In this document: in pieces, positions 8,603 through 15,303 of the stretch
Layout: the number at the start of each line of letters is the position of its first letter
Numbering within the stretch: position 1 is the first letter of the stretch
DNA from: Candidatus Methanoperedens sp.
GTDB lineage: Archaea > Halobacteriota > Methanosarcinia > Methanosarcinales > Methanoperedenaceae
Reading direction: 5' to 3'
Assembly (NCBI GenBank): GCA_027460585.1
Contig: JAPZAP010000122.1
Location: forward strand, 1-32,613
DNA: 32,613 nucleotides
The notes under the pieces: model-generated
The model's database searches: none
What the model was told of the DNA's origin: nothing
Seen by the model: only the letters and a program-made list of their open reading frames with translations
Position numbers and translations under genes: made by a program

Positions 8603-8803
8603 ATGAAATATCATATTAAAGTCGGAGACGTTGTAAAATACGCTGACATGGACAATGGGATAAAAATTGTGCCTTCTGAGCTTACAAGTATTCCTCCCAA
8701 ATTAAAAGAAATATGGGATGAAGCAGATGAGAAAAAAATCAGCATTAAAGAAATAGTAGAAAAAGTAAAGAAAGTGCGGTCTTATTTGTGCAAACCCCTC
8801 TGA
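8603..8803 (+). CDS. Small hypothetical protein, antitoxin-like in size
   Basis: This is a 66-aa, Lys/Glu-rich protein starting MKYHIKVGDVVKYADMDNG. The first half is strand-like (MKYHIKVGDVVKYA). The second half is predicted helix with alternating charges (KEIWDEADEKKISIKEIVEKVKK). It is transcribed away from pycB. The last residues (SYLCKPL) look unrelated to the charged helix, so the frame may run past an original end. I do not recognise the family. Its size, charge and isolated position would suit an orphan antitoxin or a DNA-binding peptide, but no toxin is next to it. Confidence 0.5.
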   Translation: MKYHIKVGDVVKYADMDNGIKIVPSELTSIPPKLKEIWDEADEKKISIKEIVEKVKKVRSYLCKPL

Positions 8804-8848
8804 AACTTTAGAAAGCATTTTGGCTTGTAAAAACGATACAAACATACG

Positions 8849-10000
8849 TTACGAATTCGAACTTGCCATCTCCCTCACAATCCCCTTTATCTCCTCCATC
8901 TCCGCATCCGTCTTGAACGAAATCCCGGAAAAATGTGTACGTGAAGCCTGGAAGCCTCTCTCCCTCAAAGCAGAAATAAGATCGACAGTTGACATCGCAG
9001 TTATTCCAAGCATTTTACAAACTTTATGAATATCGTAATGCATCGGGATTTCAAGCTCGTCCCTGCATGTGGAGATAAGCTTATCAACACCTTTTAATTC
9101 CCTTTTTGCGATCTCATCTAATACTTGCTCACAGAACCCCCTGTCATGCAGCCTGCCAAGCCATAAAGGTCCGGCAAGCGATGTCTTGTGCCCGCACGCT
9201 GGACATTTTTCTTCAATATGGACTGCAAGCCCGTGCTTCCATTCCCTTGCCCCGCAGTTGAAACAATGTGCGATAAATCCCATGTTCTCCAGACACTTAT
9301 CTGCCTCTACTATGCCTTTTTTTACCGATGCGAAAAGCCTGACATAATGCGCCGAAGCGTATGACAGCAAAGGCGTCATAGCCTTATCGTATTTTGCCAG
9401 CGTCCTTGCCACAGCTCCCATCAGGATCCTGACTCCCATCTCAGGATGATATTCGGTCTTAAGTGGGACGGCTGAATAATTCCTTATACCCGCTTTCTTG
9501 TGGGCGCCGCAAAGGGGCGCTGTATCCGTGGCAGTAACGCAAAGCAGCCGCTTTGTTGAGAAACTTGCAGCATCCAGGAACGGCGCCGGGGTTCCGAATG
9601 GGTCAAGGTCTATGATATCGAAGCTTCCATCAAGCATCACCACATTAGCATTCCGTCTTAAAGCCGTGCAATTGGTGAGGCTGTTAAGTTCGATGTTTCT
9701 TTTTATTAACTCAACGGAATTTTCTTCCCAGTCGCTCATCGTAGTATTAAGACCTACTTCATTTGCGATGCGCAGGCCGCGTATCCCTGATGCGGAAAGG
9801 GCATCAAGATATGAGTATTGCGGATCATTTTTCGAAAAGCTTGCGATTGCAGCCACTGCCACATCCCTGTTCGTTTTCATTGCAGGGTTATAGAATACTG
9901 CTACCGATGAAGGCGGGAAACTTGAATTTTCATCAGGTACGGGTACCTCAACATTTGTCGTGCCTTCGGTGATGATCTTTGTAAGCATGGAATGGCACAT
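8849..10000 (-). CDS. trm1: tRNA (guanine(26)-N2)-dimethyltransferase Trm1
   Basis: This is a 383-aa protein, normal for archaeal Trm1. The Rossmann methyltransferase domain has the SAM-binding stretch LDALSASGIRGLR (65-77) and the catalytic motif DIIDLDPFGTPAPFLDAA (128-145). The C-terminal domain includes a zinc site with two CxxC pairs (C246/C249 and C266/C269). It makes m2,2G at position 26 of tRNAs using S-adenosylmethionine. The start is uncertain between the ATG at 10000 and Met5 at 9988 (MLTKIITEG), and neither has a clear Shine-Dalgarno. The gene begins only 27 bases after the 3' end of tRNA-Arg on the same strand, so it is probably read from the tRNA promoter. Confidence 0.95.
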   Translation of the reverse strand: MCHSMLTKIITEGTTNVEVPVPDENSSFPPSSVAVFYNPAMKTNRDVAVAAIASFSKNDPQYSYLDALSASGIRGLRIANEVGLNTTMSDWEENSVELIKRNIELNSLTNCTALRRNANVVMLDGSFDIIDLDPFGTPAPFLDAASFSTKRLLCVTATDTAPLCGAHKKAGIRNYSAVPLKTEYHPEMGVRILMGAVARTLAKYDKAMTPLLSYASAHYVRLFASVKKGIVEADKCLENMGFIAHCFNCGAREWKHGLAVHIEEKCPACGHKTSLAGPLWLGRLHDRGFCEQVLDEIAKRELKGVDKLISTCRDELEIPMHYDIHKVCKMLGITAMSTVDLISALRERGFQASRTHFSGISFKTDAEMEEIKGIVREMASSNS

Positions 10001-10027
10001 TTAGCTTGAATTGCTTATATAATGAAC

Positions 10028-10100
10028 GGGCTCGCCGGGATTTGAACCCGGGTCCTAGGCTCCGGAGGCCCAAGTACTATCCGGACTATACTACGAGCCC
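10028..10100 (-). tRNA. tRNA-Arg (anticodon CCG)
   Basis: The minus strand gives a 73-nt cloverleaf. The acceptor stem is a perfect GGGCTCG/CGAGCCC. The D-stem is GTAT/GTAC, the anticodon stem TGGGC/GCCTA around CTCCGGA, and the T-stem CCGGG/CCCGG around TTCAAAT. Anticodon CCG reads the Arg codon CGG. No intron or encoded CCA is seen. A diverged copy of its 5' half lies at 10881-10927. Confidence 0.96.
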
Positions 10101-10103
10101 ATT

Positions 10104-10122
10104 CCGCTTTTAAAAAAAGCGG
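10104..10122. other. Perfect 8-bp hairpin just upstream of tRNA-Arg
   Basis: CCGCTTTT-AAA-AAAAGCGG forms a perfect stem with a three-base loop. It lies directly before the mature 5' end of tRNA-Arg on the minus strand. It may be part of the leader processed from the tRNA precursor, or a transcription-stop element for DNA to the right. Its role is not established by sequence. Confidence 0.5.
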
Positions 10123-10130
10123 GGCGAAAC

Positions 10131-10142
10131 GGTATTAATACC
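10131..10142 (-). promoter_or_regulatory. Palindromic TATA-like element of tRNA-Arg/trm1
   Basis: GGTATTAATACC is a perfect 12-bp palindrome about 31-42 bases upstream of the mature tRNA-Arg 5' end. It is A/T-rich at its core and well placed for an archaeal box A. Because only 27 bases separate the tRNA from trm1, the same promoter would serve both. The assignment is positional. Confidence 0.35.
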
Positions 10143-10300
10143 ATAGACTTTGAGATATTTCTTAGATTGCAGAGAAACTTATTCGATTCGAATGTAAATA
10201 AGCATGTTGATTATGCCGGAGACATTTTATCATAGGAAATTATAAATTCTGTGAGTACCATGAGTTTTAATGAATAAGAAATTAAAGAGAGGAATTCGAT

Positions 10301-10552
10301 ATGGATGTAGCAGTAAAAGCAATAGAAACAACGGGAACTATTGATGTACAACATCGGCTTCTTTTAGATGAACCGCTGCCTGTTCCCGGTCCGACAAGGG
10401 TTCGTGTCATTATCCTGCTTCCTGGAGATGCAGACATTGACGAGAAGGATTGGCTTTATGCAGCAGCCTCCAATCAGGCTTTTGATTTCCTGAAGGAACC
10501 TGAAGAGGACATATATACATCCGAGGATGGAAGACCATTTCATGATAGGTAA
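10301..10552 (+). CDS. MazE-like antitoxin partner of the MazF toxin
   Basis: This 83-aa protein starts MDVAVKAIETTGTIDVQHRL and continues with the pattern LLLDEPLPVPGPTRVRVIILLPGD. An N-terminal beta-rich half precedes an acidic tail (DFLKEPEEDIYTSEDGRPFHD). Proteins of this type are commonly found before PemK/MazF toxins in cyanobacteria and archaea, where the N-half is thought to dimerise and bind DNA and the acidic tail to wrap the toxin. Its stop overlaps the toxin ATG by 11 bases, as expected of a coupled module. AGAGAGG lies about ten bases before the ATG. The pairing is strong, but the precise family name is inferred. Confidence 0.78.
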   Translation: MDVAVKAIETTGTIDVQHRLLLDEPLPVPGPTRVRVIILLPGDADIDEKDWLYAAASNQAFDFLKEPEEDIYTSEDGRPFHDR

Positions 10553-10886
10553 AATAGTCCTTGTTCCTTTTCCATTCGATGACCTGACGGGTGAAAAGGT
10601 ACGTCCAGCCGTTTGTCTGACCAACCCTATTGGTTCTCATCGCCATATCGTTTTGGCATTTATCACGAGCAGAATACCGAATGACTTACTGGATACGGAT
10701 GTTGTATTGGATTCAAATCATGCAGATTTTAATGTAACAGGTTTGCGTATGTCCTCTACTCTTAGATTGCATCGAGTTATGACAGTCACAACAGCATTGA
10801 TAAAGCGTGAATTGGGAGAGTTATCACCCGAAATGCGAGTCGAAGTGGTTGAGAAACTGCGCAAATTGTTTGGTTTTAGATGCTAG
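10542..10886 (+). CDS. MazF/PemK-family mRNA interferase toxin
   Basis: This is a 114-aa protein from the ATG at 10542. An upstream in-frame ATG at 10527 would lie deeper in the antitoxin gene. It opens IGKIVLVPFPFDDLTGEKVRPAVCL, the first strands of the MazF fold with the conserved RPA turn. It continues with VLAFITSR (where the conserved T/S sits) and an LRLHRVMTV strand. Toxins of this family cut RNA at short specific sequences and are held in check by the antitoxin. The gene stops at the edge of a degenerate tRNA half (10881-10927), which suggests that the module arrived as an insertion at the tRNA gene. Confidence 0.88.
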   Translation: MIGKIVLVPFPFDDLTGEKVRPAVCLTNPIGSHRHIVLAFITSRIPNDLLDTDVVLDSNHADFNVTGLRMSSTLRLHRVMTVTTALIKRELGELSPEMRVEVVEKLRKLFGFRC

Positions 10887-10927
10887 GTATCGGAACCCTT
10901 TGTACTATCCCGACTATACCACAAGCC
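10881..10927 (-). pseudogene. Relic of a tRNA-Arg 5' half
   Basis: On the minus strand this reads GGGCTTG-TG-GTATAGTCGGGATAGTAC followed by a decayed anticodon arm. It aligns without gaps to the 5' 47 bases of tRNA-Arg at 10028-10100 with 35 matches of 47. The D-arm and acceptor 5' strand are kept. The anticodon arm no longer pairs and no 3' half follows. It lies in the same orientation as the intact tRNA, with the toxin-antitoxin module between the two copies. The last codons of the downstream membrane protein gene (stop at 10914) fall inside it. Confidence 0.75.
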
Positions 10928-12278
10928 CATAAATCAAACCGGTCACAATCGCCCCCGATATCGTTGCAAACAGGTTCACACCATTATTCGATAAATAACC
11001 CTTCTGCTGGAGCGTGGCGCCAAGCACACTATCGATGTTCGTGCCGATAAATCCTCCTGCCGTGACCATTAATAAGAGAATCATGTTTTCCTGTATCAAA
11101 AAATAAGCAAGAACTGCAATTGCCAGTGAACCAAACAGGGCGGCCCCTTCGCCCAGCCATGAAACAGCTCCGTCCGTACCTCGCTTTGCTTTTTTCAAAG
11201 TTGTGATCATCCTGGGCTCGCCTTTGAATGTCTGGCCAATTTCGCTTGCCAGCGTGTCGCCGCATGCTGTTGCTACGGAACCCAGATATGCTGCCATCAG
11301 TACCTGCGCATGAGCATGGAAAATCCCATATGCCATAGCAAGAACAAGGGCTGCAAGTGAATTACTGAAAACGTTTTTATATCCGCGAACTCCACTTTTT
11401 CCTTCGGCAGTCCCATACGCTAATTTGAAATTGTATTTATAGCGCGTAAACATGCTGCCGAGAAGGAAAAAAGCAAGGAGTATAAAAAACCAGTTGATAT
11501 CGCTGGATATAATGATAATAACGCCCATTAATGTAGCTGAAAGCATAGCAGAAATATCGGCGATCCGCACCCTGAATGAAAGATAACCGAGGAAAAAAGA
11601 AAATGCAAGCACTTTCAAAAGATATATGGTATCAACATTGAACCCGAACATATAGAAAAGCCACATTGCCATCGCGGAACCGAAAGGAATTATGATGTTG
11701 TCTTCATTCCGTGTCATCGATTCAAGAAGCGCGCCTGTAAGAGCTCCAATCACTGAAAGGAATATTATCATTCCCATTGGAACTGCCAGGGTGAAACCGG
11801 ATATCCAGACTGATGAGATAAATGCAAAAATACTCCCTGATATCAGGAAAACAATGCTTGATTTTGCCGAATAAACCTTTGAATAAACCTGCTTATTATC
11901 TGCTGATTGTTTCCTATCCTTTTCAATAATATTTATTATGTCGGCAATTCCATCGCCAAAAGTTGTAATGGCAAATGCGGACCCGATTATGAATAATGGG
12001 AATTTTTCCGCTCCTGTCATTGAACTTATCAATAGAAGTATGGCCGTTGTTAAAAAAAGCTGTATCATTGTGATAAGTTTCCCCGCTTTTGCATCAGATT
12101 CCCTGGCTAAATAATTAAAAAAAGCTGACCCTGACGGGATAACGAAAAGGAGCATCCCTGCAATAAGAAAAATGAGGGCTAACGGATAATAGGATGCTTT
12201 GAAAAAAGGGAATAAAAAAACAAGCGACCCAAGAAGAATAAATATAAATTGTTTCCTGTATTCCTCAATCAGCCTCAT
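10914..12278 (-). CDS. DUF92-family membrane protein fused to a dolichol/phytol-kinase-like half
   Basis: This 454-aa, very hydrophobic protein has 11 or more predicted membrane segments. The C-terminal half (about 240-454) has the DUF92 signature: GDTLASEIGQ, RGTDGAVSWLGEGAALFGS, GTNIDSVLGATLQQKG and NNGVNLFATISG. The N-terminal half carries FGDGIADIIN in a membrane context, like the acidic CTP-binding loop of dolichol and phytol kinases. DUF92 proteins include plant phytyl-phosphate kinase (VTE6), while the other half resembles VTE5/SEC59-type kinases. The fusion could therefore phosphorylate an isoprenoid alcohol twice, giving a diphosphate for lipid or glycan-carrier recycling. That role is inference. 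The last residues (GLVV) are encoded by the tRNA relic. It is divergent from the cis-prenyltransferase-like gene. Confidence 0.78.
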   Translation of the reverse strand: MRLIEEYRKQFIFILLGSLVFLFPFFKASYYPLALIFLIAGMLLFVIPSGSAFFNYLARESDAKAGKLITMIQLFLTTAILLLISSMTGAEKFPLFIIGSAFAITTFGDGIADIINIIEKDRKQSADNKQVYSKVYSAKSSIVFLISGSIFAFISSVWISGFTLAVPMGMIIFLSVIGALTGALLESMTRNEDNIIIPFGSAMAMWLFYMFGFNVDTIYLLKVLAFSFFLGYLSFRVRIADISAMLSATLMGVIIIISSDINWFFILLAFFLLGSMFTRYKYNFKLAYGTAEGKSGVRGYKNVFSNSLAALVLAMAYGIFHAHAQVLMAAYLGSVATACGDTLASEIGQTFKGEPRMITTLKKAKRGTDGAVSWLGEGAALFGSLAIAVLAYFLIQENMILLLMVTAGGFIGTNIDSVLGATLQQKGYLSNNGVNLFATISGAIVTGLIYGLVV

Positions 12279-12339
12279 TGTTTCTCAGAGATGGTATTCT
12301 CAGGCAAATACTTTATCCTTATGCTACAATGAAAGAGCG

Positions 12340-12993
12340 ATGGGATTCATTACAGGATTATATGAATGGAGACTCAAAACAAAGATAAGACAGATGGATG
12401 TGCCCGGGCATATTGTCCTTGCACTATCTGAAAGCGATCTGCTTGCAGATACGGGTTATTTTAAATTGACTTCGTTTGCATCCTGGTGCAAAGAGATGGG
12501 AATAAAAAAAGTCACAGTGCATATAAGCATAATAGAAGTGGATGCATTTATCAGTAAAAATATTTGCGGCAAATTGTCTTCTGAGATGCTCCCGGTCCTT
12601 ATCAAGATCACGCCTAATGTCAATGTGATCACAAGAGGTGATAAAGAAATGATAAAACATGAAACTGAAGATATGGTTCTTGATATCTCACTGGGTTACA
12701 GCGGAAAATTTGAGTTGACAAAGGCGATGAAGGAAATAATGTTGCAAGTGAAAAAAGGTAACATCGATCCAGGGGATATAGATGAAAACGTGATCGAGTC
12801 CCACCTATTATTCAAATCCGAACCCGATATCGTGATAAGGGCGGGAGGCAAGCGATTGACTGATTTTCTCATCTGGCAGTCCGTTTATTCCGAGCTTTAT
12901 TTTACTGATGTGAACTGGCTTGATTTCAGGAGGGTTGAGTTCTTGCGTGTGATAAGGGATTTCCAGAAGAGGCAGAGGAGATTCGGGAAATGA
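12340..12993 (+). CDS. cis-Prenyltransferase (UppS/NgBR-like) homologue lacking the catalytic Asp
   Basis: This is a 217-aa protein. The C-terminal part is unmistakably of the undecaprenyl/dehydrodolichyl diphosphate synthase family: EPDIVIRAGGKRLTDFLIWQ, then YSELYFTDVNWLDF, and a closing QKRQRRFGK. These retain the Arg residues that hold the pyrophosphate (Arg167 and Arg172 region) and the RxG-like end. The N-terminus VPGHIVLALSESDLL aligns with the catalytic HxxxxMDGN of active enzymes, but the motif is LSES, so the essential Asp is gone. Eukaryotic Nus1/NgBR shows the same pattern as the non-catalytic partner of a cis-prenyltransferase. I chose the ATG at 12340. Longer in-frame starts would run into the divergent gene. 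Confidence 0.82.
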   Translation: MGFITGLYEWRLKTKIRQMDVPGHIVLALSESDLLADTGYFKLTSFASWCKEMGIKKVTVHISIIEVDAFISKNICGKLSSEMLPVLIKITPNVNVITRGDKEMIKHETEDMVLDISLGYSGKFELTKAMKEIMLQVKKGNIDPGDIDENVIESHLLFKSEPDIVIRAGGKRLTDFLIWQSVYSELYFTDVNWLDFRRVEFLRVIRDFQKRQRRFGK

Positions 12994-13028
12994 GATATGG
13001 GAATAAATTTTATTTGAGACTATGATAT

Positions 13029-13039
13029 CATTTAAATAA
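13029..13039 (+). promoter_or_regulatory. TATA box for hicBA (probable leaderless mRNA)
   Basis: CATTTAAATAA is centred about 27 bases before the hicB ATG, the distance expected of an archaeal box A from its transcription start. No Shine-Dalgarno precedes the ATG, so the mRNA would begin at or next to the start codon. Confidence 0.45.
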
Positions 13040-13060
13040 TTACAAAACTAATTAATAAAC

Positions 13061-13267
13061 ATGCAATTCACGATAAAACTCGAAGAATCTGATGAAGGCG
13101 GATATACTGCCCAATGTCTTGAAATTCCTTCTGCTATAAGTGAAGGGGAAACAAGAGAAGATGCTTTAGAAAATATTAAAGAAGCAATTCAATTGGTTCT
13201 TGAAGTCATACAAGAGCAAGCCCGTTCATACACCGAGGTCTTTAAGGTGGAAGTTGCCTGTGCCTAA
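13061..13267 (+). CDS. hicB: HicB-family antitoxin
   Basis: This is a 68-aa protein. MQFTIKLEESDEGGYTAQCLEIPSAISEGETREDALENIKEA has the HicB order: strand, GGYxAxCxEIP turn, the GET/REDAL helix cap, then a helix to about residue 55. A separate DNA-binding domain is absent, so it is a short-form HicB. It is expected to neutralise the HicA toxin encoded next and to repress its own promoter. Its stop overlaps the hicA GTG by eight bases. The order hicB-hicA is the reverse of the classical hicAB arrangement but is common among archaea. Confidence 0.87.
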   Translation: MQFTIKLEESDEGGYTAQCLEIPSAISEGETREDALENIKEAIQLVLEVIQEQARSYTEVFKVEVACA

Positions 13268-13475
13268 ACTTCCCTCAGTATCTGGCAGAAAAACTATTAG
13301 GTCTCTGAATAAATTGGGCTTTACCATAGTACGCCAGAGGGGAAGCCATGTATACATGCAAAAAGAATCAGCAACTGTTACCATACCATTACATGATCCA
13401 ATTAAGAAAACAACTCTAAAAAGTATTTTAAATCAAGCAGGGATTTCATTAGAGGAATTTTTGGAAAATCTTTGA
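13260..13475 (+). CDS. hicA: HicA-family mRNA interferase toxin
   Basis: This is a 71-aa protein read from the GTG at 13260. The sequence opens PKLPSVSGRKTIRSLNKLGF, the standard HicA beginning. It continues with RQRGSHVYMQ, whose His30 in the GSH motif is the catalytic residue of the dsRBD-like fold. The IPLHDPIKKTTLKSIL segment and a GISLEEFLENL end complete the family pattern. An in-frame ATG at 13200 would add 20 residues unlike any HicA, so the GTG is preferred. It lies directly after hicB and is translated by overlap. Confidence 0.9.
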   Translation: MPKLPSVSGRKTIRSLNKLGFTIVRQRGSHVYMQKESATVTIPLHDPIKKTTLKSILNQAGISLEEFLENL

Positions 13476-13526
13476 AAAAATACGATATCAGATGGAATTT
13501 AGGGTACTAACAAATTTTATCATACC

Positions 13527-13994
13527 CTATTTTATATTAAACTTAACACCGATCTTGAACAGCCTCTTTGTTGGCAAATTCCTTAACTCGCATCCGGTCT
13601 TCTCAGTCAGCTCTTTTAATATCTCATCCAGTCTCTCCTGGCTCTCTACCGAAAGCGTAAACCACATGTTGAAATTAGAAGGACGCAGATAGTTGTGCGA
13701 GACCTCTTCGTATTTATTTATAAGCGCTGCCACTTCATCCACTTTCCCGGGCGGCACCTTCATCGCCACAAGTGTGCTCACGCCTCCTGTTTTCTTCGTG
13801 CTGATTATAGGGCCGATGCGTCTTATTGCGACTTCTTTCTGGAGCCGTTTGATCCTGTTGATAACTTCCTGCTCTTTTAATCCCAGGCTTTTCCCAAGCT
13901 CCTCAAAAGGGCGGTGGACAAGAGGAAAATCAAGCTGTATTGCATTCAATATCTTTTTATCTTCCTCATCAAGTATTACTTTAGTTTGAGCCAT
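13527..13994 (-). CDS. ahbB: Siroheme decarboxylase subunit (AhbB-like, Lrp/AsnC family)
   Basis: This is a 155-aa protein. The N-terminal winged helix of the Lrp/AsnC type (LDEEDKKILNAIQLDFPLVH, then GLKEQEVINRIKRLQKE) is followed by an alpha-beta domain. That domain carries RRIGPIISTKKTG and HNYLRPSNFNMWFTL, phrases diagnostic of the AhbA/AhbB siroheme decarboxylases. The enzyme removes two acetate carboxyls from siroheme to give 12,18-didecarboxysiroheme. The partner AhbA is not in the window, so the A/B assignment is uncertain. The ATG at 13994 is favoured over a GTG at 14003 because GGGAAG lies eight bases before the ATG. It starts directly behind ahbD on the same strand, so the two are one operon. 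Confidence 0.82.
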   Translation of the reverse strand: MAQTKVILDEEDKKILNAIQLDFPLVHRPFEELGKSLGLKEQEVINRIKRLQKEVAIRRIGPIISTKKTGGVSTLVAMKVPPGKVDEVAALINKYEEVSHNYLRPSNFNMWFTLSVESQERLDEILKELTEKTGCELRNLPTKRLFKIGVKFNIK

Positions 13995-13999
13995 GATAT

Positions 14000-15076
14000 T
14001 CACTTCCCTTTAGGCACATACATGCAAAATGGCTCTTCATCCAGATAATCCCCTGTGCCTGCATATGCACGAGCGCGGCAGCCGCCGCATACGTTCTTGT
14101 ACTCGCAAAGGCCGCATTTGCCTTTTAGCATTCCGGGGTCGCGAAGGTCGTTAAATACCTTAGATTTCTCCCATATCATTTTAAATGGTTTTTCAAGGAT
14201 ATTTCCAGCCAGGGCAGGAAGATAACCGCATGGATATACATCGCCCCTGCTTGAGATGAAACAGAAAGCAGAGCCACCAAGGCATCCTTTTGTCATAGCT
14301 TCAAACCCATGCGTTTCAGGTGTTATCCTTATTCCTTCCACCTTTGCGCGCTGGCGCATTATCCTGAAATAATGCGGTGCGCATGTGGCTTTTAACTGCA
14401 TCCTCTTATCCTTGCTCTGGTCATAGAACCAGTTCAACACCTTTTCATATTCCTCAGGCGGTATCTCTTCTGATTCGATTTCCTCGCCTCTTCCTGTGGG
14501 CACTAGAAGGAAAATATGAAGCGCAGACGCTTTTAGTTCAATAGCAAGGTCATAAATCCGAGGGATCTGGGTAAGATTTCTCTTCGTAATAGTTGTATTT
14601 ATCTGGAAACTTAATCCTTCTTTTTTTAAAATATCAATTCCACGAAGGGCTCCTTCAAATGCGCCTGGCTCTCCCCGGAAAACGTCATGCATTTCCTTAT
14701 TAGCGCCATCAATGCTTATGCTGACCCGCTGGATCCCTGCATCTTTTAATTTACGGACGATCTGGGGGGTAAGAAGCGTCCCATTAGTGGCAAGCACTGT
14801 TCTCAAACCCTTTCCTGTGGCATAGCTTGCGATCTCAAACACATCTGCGCGAAGAAGCGGCTCTCCTCCGGTCAGGATGAGTATAGGTTTATATTCAACA
14901 AGTTCATCCACGAAATGCTTAGCCTCTGCGGTGGATAATTCACCAGGCTGCGGCTCTTTAATCGCGGATGCGCGGCAGTGGATGCAGGCAAGGTTGCATG
15001 CGTTCGTAAGCTCCCATGCAATAAGTCTTGGGGGTTTCACTTTTTGTTCAGTCAATAGAATCACGTAATAAAGCAT
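14000..15076 (-). CDS. ahbD: Radical SAM heme synthase AhbD
   Basis: This is a 358-aa protein. The radical-SAM cluster motif CNLACIHC (Cys27, 31, 34) is followed by LTGGEPLLR and by the SISIDG strand. The SPASM-type C-terminus contains [26 protein letters not shown] and [25 protein letters not shown], then EEPFCMYVP. This cysteine pattern matches AhbD, which oxidatively decarboxylates two propionates of Fe-coproporphyrin III to make heme b. AhbC, the deacetylase, is the alternative but lacks the GCL…FCF…PCGYLP block. The next gene, ahbB, follows immediately. The exact ATG could be a few codons downstream, since the first residues ([11 protein letters not shown]) are not typical. Confidence 0.83.
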   Translation of the reverse strand: MLYYVILLTEQKVKPPRLIAWELTNACNLACIHCRASAIKEPQPGELSTAEAKHFVDELVEYKPILILTGGEPLLRADVFEIASYATGKGLRTVLATNGTLLTPQIVRKLKDAGIQRVSISIDGANKEMHDVFRGEPGAFEGALRGIDILKKEGLSFQINTTITKRNLTQIPRIYDLAIELKASALHIFLLVPTGRGEEIESEEIPPEEYEKVLNWFYDQSKDKRMQLKATCAPHYFRIMRQRAKVEGIRITPETHGFEAMTKGCLGGSAFCFISSRGDVYPCGYLPALAGNILEKPFKMIWEKSKVFNDLRDPGMLKGKCGLCEYKNVCGGCRARAYAGTGDYLDEEPFCMYVPKGK

Positions 15077-15165
15077 TATCCCTTTTATAACCTTAATCTT
15101 TACCTTAAAATTTTAGCTTAATATTTACCTTAATCTTTATGTAATAAGCGAGGAAATATTGCAGT

Positions 15166-15297
15166 ATGAGTTTAAGTTATTTATACGAAGCTTTTGGTAT
15201 TGTGTGGGTAGTGTTCATCGTGTATATCCTGAACCTTCTCAGGCAGCGAAGAGCGCTGGAAAGTGAACTTAAGACACTTGAAAACATGAAAGCATGA
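15166..15297 (+). CDS. ccmD: CcmD-like small membrane protein (cytochrome c maturation)
   Basis: This 43-aa ORF is easily missed. It reads MSLSYLYEAFGIVWVVFIVY, then ILNLLRQRRALESELKTLENMKA. One N-terminal membrane helix holds the SYLYEAFGIVW pattern, and after it comes a basic LRQRRALESELK amphipathic helix. This is the exact layout of CcmD, which stabilises the CcmC-CcmE heme-handling complex. GAGG lies 12 bases before the ATG. It is divergent from the heme synthase gene ahbD, and the CoA-binding protein follows seven bases later. No other ccm gene is in the window. A cytochrome-rich archaeon fits the find. Confidence 0.8.
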   Translation: MSLSYLYEAFGIVWVVFIVYILNLLRQRRALESELKTLENMKA

Positions 15298-15303
15298 AGC
15301 AGC

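Noticed and set aside
10881-10927. A second functional tRNA gene
   Set aside because: Only the acceptor 5' strand and D-arm survive. The anticodon stem does not pair and there is no 3' half.
12199-12339. Longer N-terminus for the cis-prenyltransferase homologue
   Set aside because: It would overlap the divergent membrane protein gene by 80 bases and add residues unlike the family. The ATG at 12340 gives the expected length.
13200-13259. ATG start 20 codons upstream for hicA
   Set aside because: The added residues are out-of-frame hicB sequence with no HicA similarity. The GTG at 13260 matches the family start.
14001-14003. GTG start for ahbB giving a GTGA overlap with ahbD
   Set aside because: The purine-rich GGGAAG would overlap this start. 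It is correctly spaced for the ATG at 13994.
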